From: Streptomyces antnestii
GTDB lineage: Bacteria > Actinomycetota > Actinomycetes > Streptomycetales > Streptomycetaceae
NCBI RefSeq assembly: GCF_004005495.1
Contig: NZ_RZYA01000023.1
Coordinates: forward strand, 62,001-126,000
Direction of reading: 5' to 3'
Length of the DNA: 64,000 nucleotides
In this document: positions 58,055-64,000 of the stretch, piece by piece
How the letters are laid out: each line of letters opens with the position of its first letter
Position numbering within the stretch: the first letter of the stretch is position 1
Notes under the pieces: generated by a model
What the model saw: the letters and a program-made list of their open reading frames with translations, nothing else
What the model was told of the DNA's origin: nothing
Databases searched by the model: none
Position numbers and translations under genes: made by a program

Positions 58055-58156
58055 CTGGACTTACTGACCTGTACGAGGAACTCCGTGCGAAGAAACTACG
58101 AAGAAACTCGCACGAAGGACCCCGTACCAAGAACAGCGAAGAACAGAGGCGCGGCC

Positions 58157-58576
58157 ATGAGCCTGAGCATCCGCAACCAGATCCCCGGCACCGTCCTCTC
58201 CGTCGCGGAGGGCGCGGTGATGGCCGTCGTGAAGGTGGAGCTGGCCGAGGGGCAGGAGCTCACGGCGGCGGTCACGGCCGACGCGGTCAAGGAGCTCGGC
58301 ATCGCGCCCGGCGTCCGCGTCCGCGCCCTGGTGAAGTCCACGGAGGTCGCGCTGGCCACCGGCGCGGTGTCGGGGCTGAGCATCCGTAACCGGCTGCAGG
58401 GCGTCGTGACCGGGATCGCCCTCGGCGGCGCGATGGCCGGCGTGAAGGTCTCCGTCAACGGCGCCGAGCTGACCTCCGCCATCACGGCCGACGCCGCCGC
58501 GGAACTGGAGCTCGCGCCCGGCTCCCAGGTGGTCGCGCTGATCAAGTCGACCGAGGTGTCCCTCGAAGTGTCCTGA
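58157..58576 (+). CDS. molbindin with two Mop domains
   Basis: This 139-residue protein consists of two Mop (molybdate/tungstate-binding) domains, residues about 1-68 and 72-139. Each begins SIRN-type (LSIRNQIPGTVLSV, LSIRNRLQGVVTGI) and ends ALVKSTEV / ALIKSTEV. Tandem Mop proteins oligomerise and store or buffer oxyanions. It lies 102 bp after moeA in the fdhF/fdhD/moeA block, so molybdate buffering for that enzyme is a reasonable inference. Confidence 0.92.
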   Translation: MSLSIRNQIPGTVLSVAEGAVMAVVKVELAEGQELTAAVTADAVKELGIAPGVRVRALVKSTEVALATGAVSGLSIRNRLQGVVTGIALGGAMAGVKVSVNGAELTSAITADAAAELELAPGSQVVALIKSTEVSLEVS

Positions 58577-58594
58577 CCGTCCCGCACACCGCTA

Positions 58595-58674
58595 CCGTCG
58601 GGACAATTCGACGCGGCCCTGCCGTCGGGATGTATCGACGCAGCCCCCCGTCGGGAGACTTCAACGCGGCCCTA
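58595..58674. repeat. 26-27 bp imperfect tandem repeat, three copies
   Basis: CCGTCGGGA begins units at 58595, 58622 and 58648, each continuing with a T-C-R-A-C-G-C-R-G-C-C-C block. The third unit reaches the stop codon of the convergent response-regulator gene. Confidence 0.8.
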
Positions 58675-59303
58675 CCGCCCAGAGCCTTCCACCAGTCGGC
58701 CGATGGCCTGTTCCAGGGCGGCGATGCGGTCGGCGAGCCCCGACGGTTCGGTACCCGTTCGTTCCCCGTCCCGCAGCATGCTCTTCACCTGGGCGAGCTG
58801 ACGCTCGACGTCGGCGAGGCGGTGCTGCTCCTCGGGGGGCTGCGCGGGCACGTCGACCGCGAGCAGCCGCGTCAACTGTTCGGCCTGGTCCGCTAGTTGG
58901 CGGTTCTTGCGGTGGAGTTCCAGAAAGACGTTCACCTTGGTCCGCAGCAGCCAGGGGTCGAACGGCTTGATCAGGAAGTCCGCCGCGCCGACGGTGTATC
59001 CGCGGTAGGCGTAGTTCGGGTCGACCGCCGCCCCGGTGAGCAGGATGATCGGGATGTCCTTGGTCTGGTCGAGGCCCTTGATGTTGGCGGCGGTCTCGAA
59101 GCCGTTCATGCCCGGCATCAGGACGTCGATGAGCGCGACCGCGAAGTCCTGCCGCAGCATCGCCTTGAGCGCCTCCTCGCCCGAGTGCGCGCGGACCACC
59201 CGGGCGAGCGAGCCGAGCACGGCTTCGAGGGCGACCAGGTTCTCCTCCATGTCGTCGACGATGAGGATGCTCGACGTGTCCGACGCCGCACCCCGCGGCG
59301 CTG

Positions 59304-59307
<4 letters not shown>
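58672..59307 (-). CDS. response regulator with C-terminal coiled coil
   Basis: This 211-residue protein has a CheY-like receiver at 13-130: acidic DD at 18-19, phospho-acceptor Asp61 in ALIDVLMPGMNG, Thr91 and Lys114. No DNA-binding domain follows; instead a helical region (residues about 125-205) with LHRKNRQLADQAEQLTRLLA suggests dimerisation or protein interaction. The ATG overlaps the histidine kinase stop (ATGA), so the pair is co-translated. Output is probably through protein contact rather than DNA. Confidence 0.92.
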
Positions 59308-63527
<4,220 letters not shown>

Positions 63528-63647
63528 GAACCACCCTCCGCCCGGAGTCCATCGAGCTCGCCAGCGGCCTGTTTCAGCATGTTTGTCATATTATAAAGGG
63601 CGCGAAAATACTTCTCCCATGCGTAGCCAGCGCACCCAGGGGGCGCC
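63528..63647. promoter_or_regulatory. divergent promoter region of the histidine kinase
   Basis: The gap is markedly AT-rich at 63580-63612. TATAAT on the minus strand (63590-63595) is 63 bp before the kinase ATG; a -35 partner is not clear. The right-hand gene reads away in the other direction. Confidence 0.4.
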
Positions 63648-64000
63648 GTGATGCCGTTGCCCGCACACGCGGCGGAATTCGTGTGCAGCAAGGAGTTGCC
63701 GGCGAACCAGCTCGCGGCCGCCCGCGCGCGGAGGTTCCTGCGCGAGGCACTCTCGGGCGGGACACCGGCCACCGTGACACCCCCCGACGAGCAGCCCGTA
63801 CCCGCTCCCGGGCCGGTCCCGCAGGACCTCGTCGACAACGCCGTCCTGCTCGTCAGCGAACTGGTCACCAACGCCGTCGTGTACGCGGGCACCGACATCG
63901 ACGTCGTCTGCCGCCTGGAACGGCACCCGGACACCGGACCCTCCGTCGTCGTGGAGGTCGCCGACCGCCACCCCTCCCGGGGCGTACGCGGCGGGGCGGA
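63648..64000 (+). CDS. ATP-binding (HATPase, anti-sigma type) regulator, truncated by window
   Basis: The first 117 codons of a gene cut at the right edge. ELVTNAVVYAGTDIDVVCRL is the N-box of the RsbW-like HATPase_c_2 fold, and VVVEVADRHPSR precedes the G1 box. Proteins that start like this in Streptomyces are stand-alone ATP-binding proteins or are fused to PP2C/PAS regions. GGGGG lies 6 nt before the GTG; an ATG three bases on is the alternative. Being divergent from the poly-HAMP kinase it may belong to the same signalling neighbourhood. Confidence 0.82.
   Translation, partial: MMPLPAHAAEFVCSKELPANQLAAARARRFLREALSGGTPATVTPPDEQPVPAPGPVPQDLVDNAVLLVSELVTNAVVYAGTDIDVVCRLERHPDTGPSVVVEVADRHPSRGVRGGA

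Overview
This window looks like a Streptomyces (or close actinomycete) chromosomal segment. GC is very high throughout, third codon positions are almost always G or C, GTG and TTG starts are frequent, and gene families typical of the genus are dense: RsbU/SpoIIE-type phosphatases, ATP-binding anti-sigma-like proteins, GntR, TetR, LysR and AraC regulators, GH38 mannosidase, a secreted sphingomyelinase and FUSC transporters. I saw no rRNA, tRNA, CRISPR array, insertion sequence or prophage. Two degraded genes near the left end (an alpha/beta-hydrolase with two internal deletions and a GH35 fragment) and many short tandem repeats suggest an accessory, drifting region.

Layout. 1-4.3 kb: the 5' part of a cyclic-nucleotide-binding thioredoxin-reductase-like gene, divergent from a UBP-type zinc-finger gene across a region holding four phased operator-like repeats; a cysteine-free bL36 ribosomal protein paralogue; two pseudogenes around an SDR gene. 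4.3-12.2 kb: GH38 alpha-mannosidase; a TetR-controlled APC permease / P1-family peptidase module with two perfect operators; a Tat-exported amidohydrolase. 12.5-20.2 kb: PAS-GAF-PP2C phosphatase, nitrobindin-like protein, secreted sphingomyelinase C, double-CDGSH iron-sulfur protein and the lutABC lactate-utilisation operon. 20.4-28 kb: proline iminopeptidase, PIG-L deacetylase and a fatty-acid or sterol-type beta-oxidation cluster (enoyl-CoA hydratase, dienoyl-CoA-reductase-like SDR, quinone oxidoreductase and two overlapping acyl-CoA dehydrogenases).

28-45 kb: secreted phosphodiesterase-like protein, small membrane protein, secreted phosphodiester glycosidase, DUF779/AraC pair divergent from a flavin monooxygenase, then a GntR-PLP decarboxylase-MHS transporter locus with three matching operators. 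A second GntR-amidohydrolase-APC permease locus follows; it shares a GGTATACC palindrome with the amidohydrolase 26 kb away. Then come a RibD-like reductase, a hotdog thioesterase and a FUSC transporter.

45-64 kb: a roughly 550 bp array of hairpin-forming GGCTTCGCC elements, a DUF1345 membrane protein, a frameshifted PAS-PP2C phosphatase, an O-methyltransferase, an operon with a ClpC-like unfoldase lacking an obvious ClpP-docking loop plus a Gre-like factor, a formate-dehydrogenase/molybdenum block (fdhF-like, fdhD, LysR divergent from moeA and a double-Mop molbindin), a very large soluble poly-HAMP hybrid histidine kinase with its response regulator, and the start of an ATP-binding (HATPase) regulator cut by the window edge.

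The most unusual signals are regulatory DNA (four sets of repeated operators that can each be tied to a neighbouring regulator or gene pair), tandem repeats that sit on or next to stop codons, the hybrid Clp ATPase operon, and the poly-HAMP kinase. All functional assignments rest on reading the translations by eye; no database search was run.
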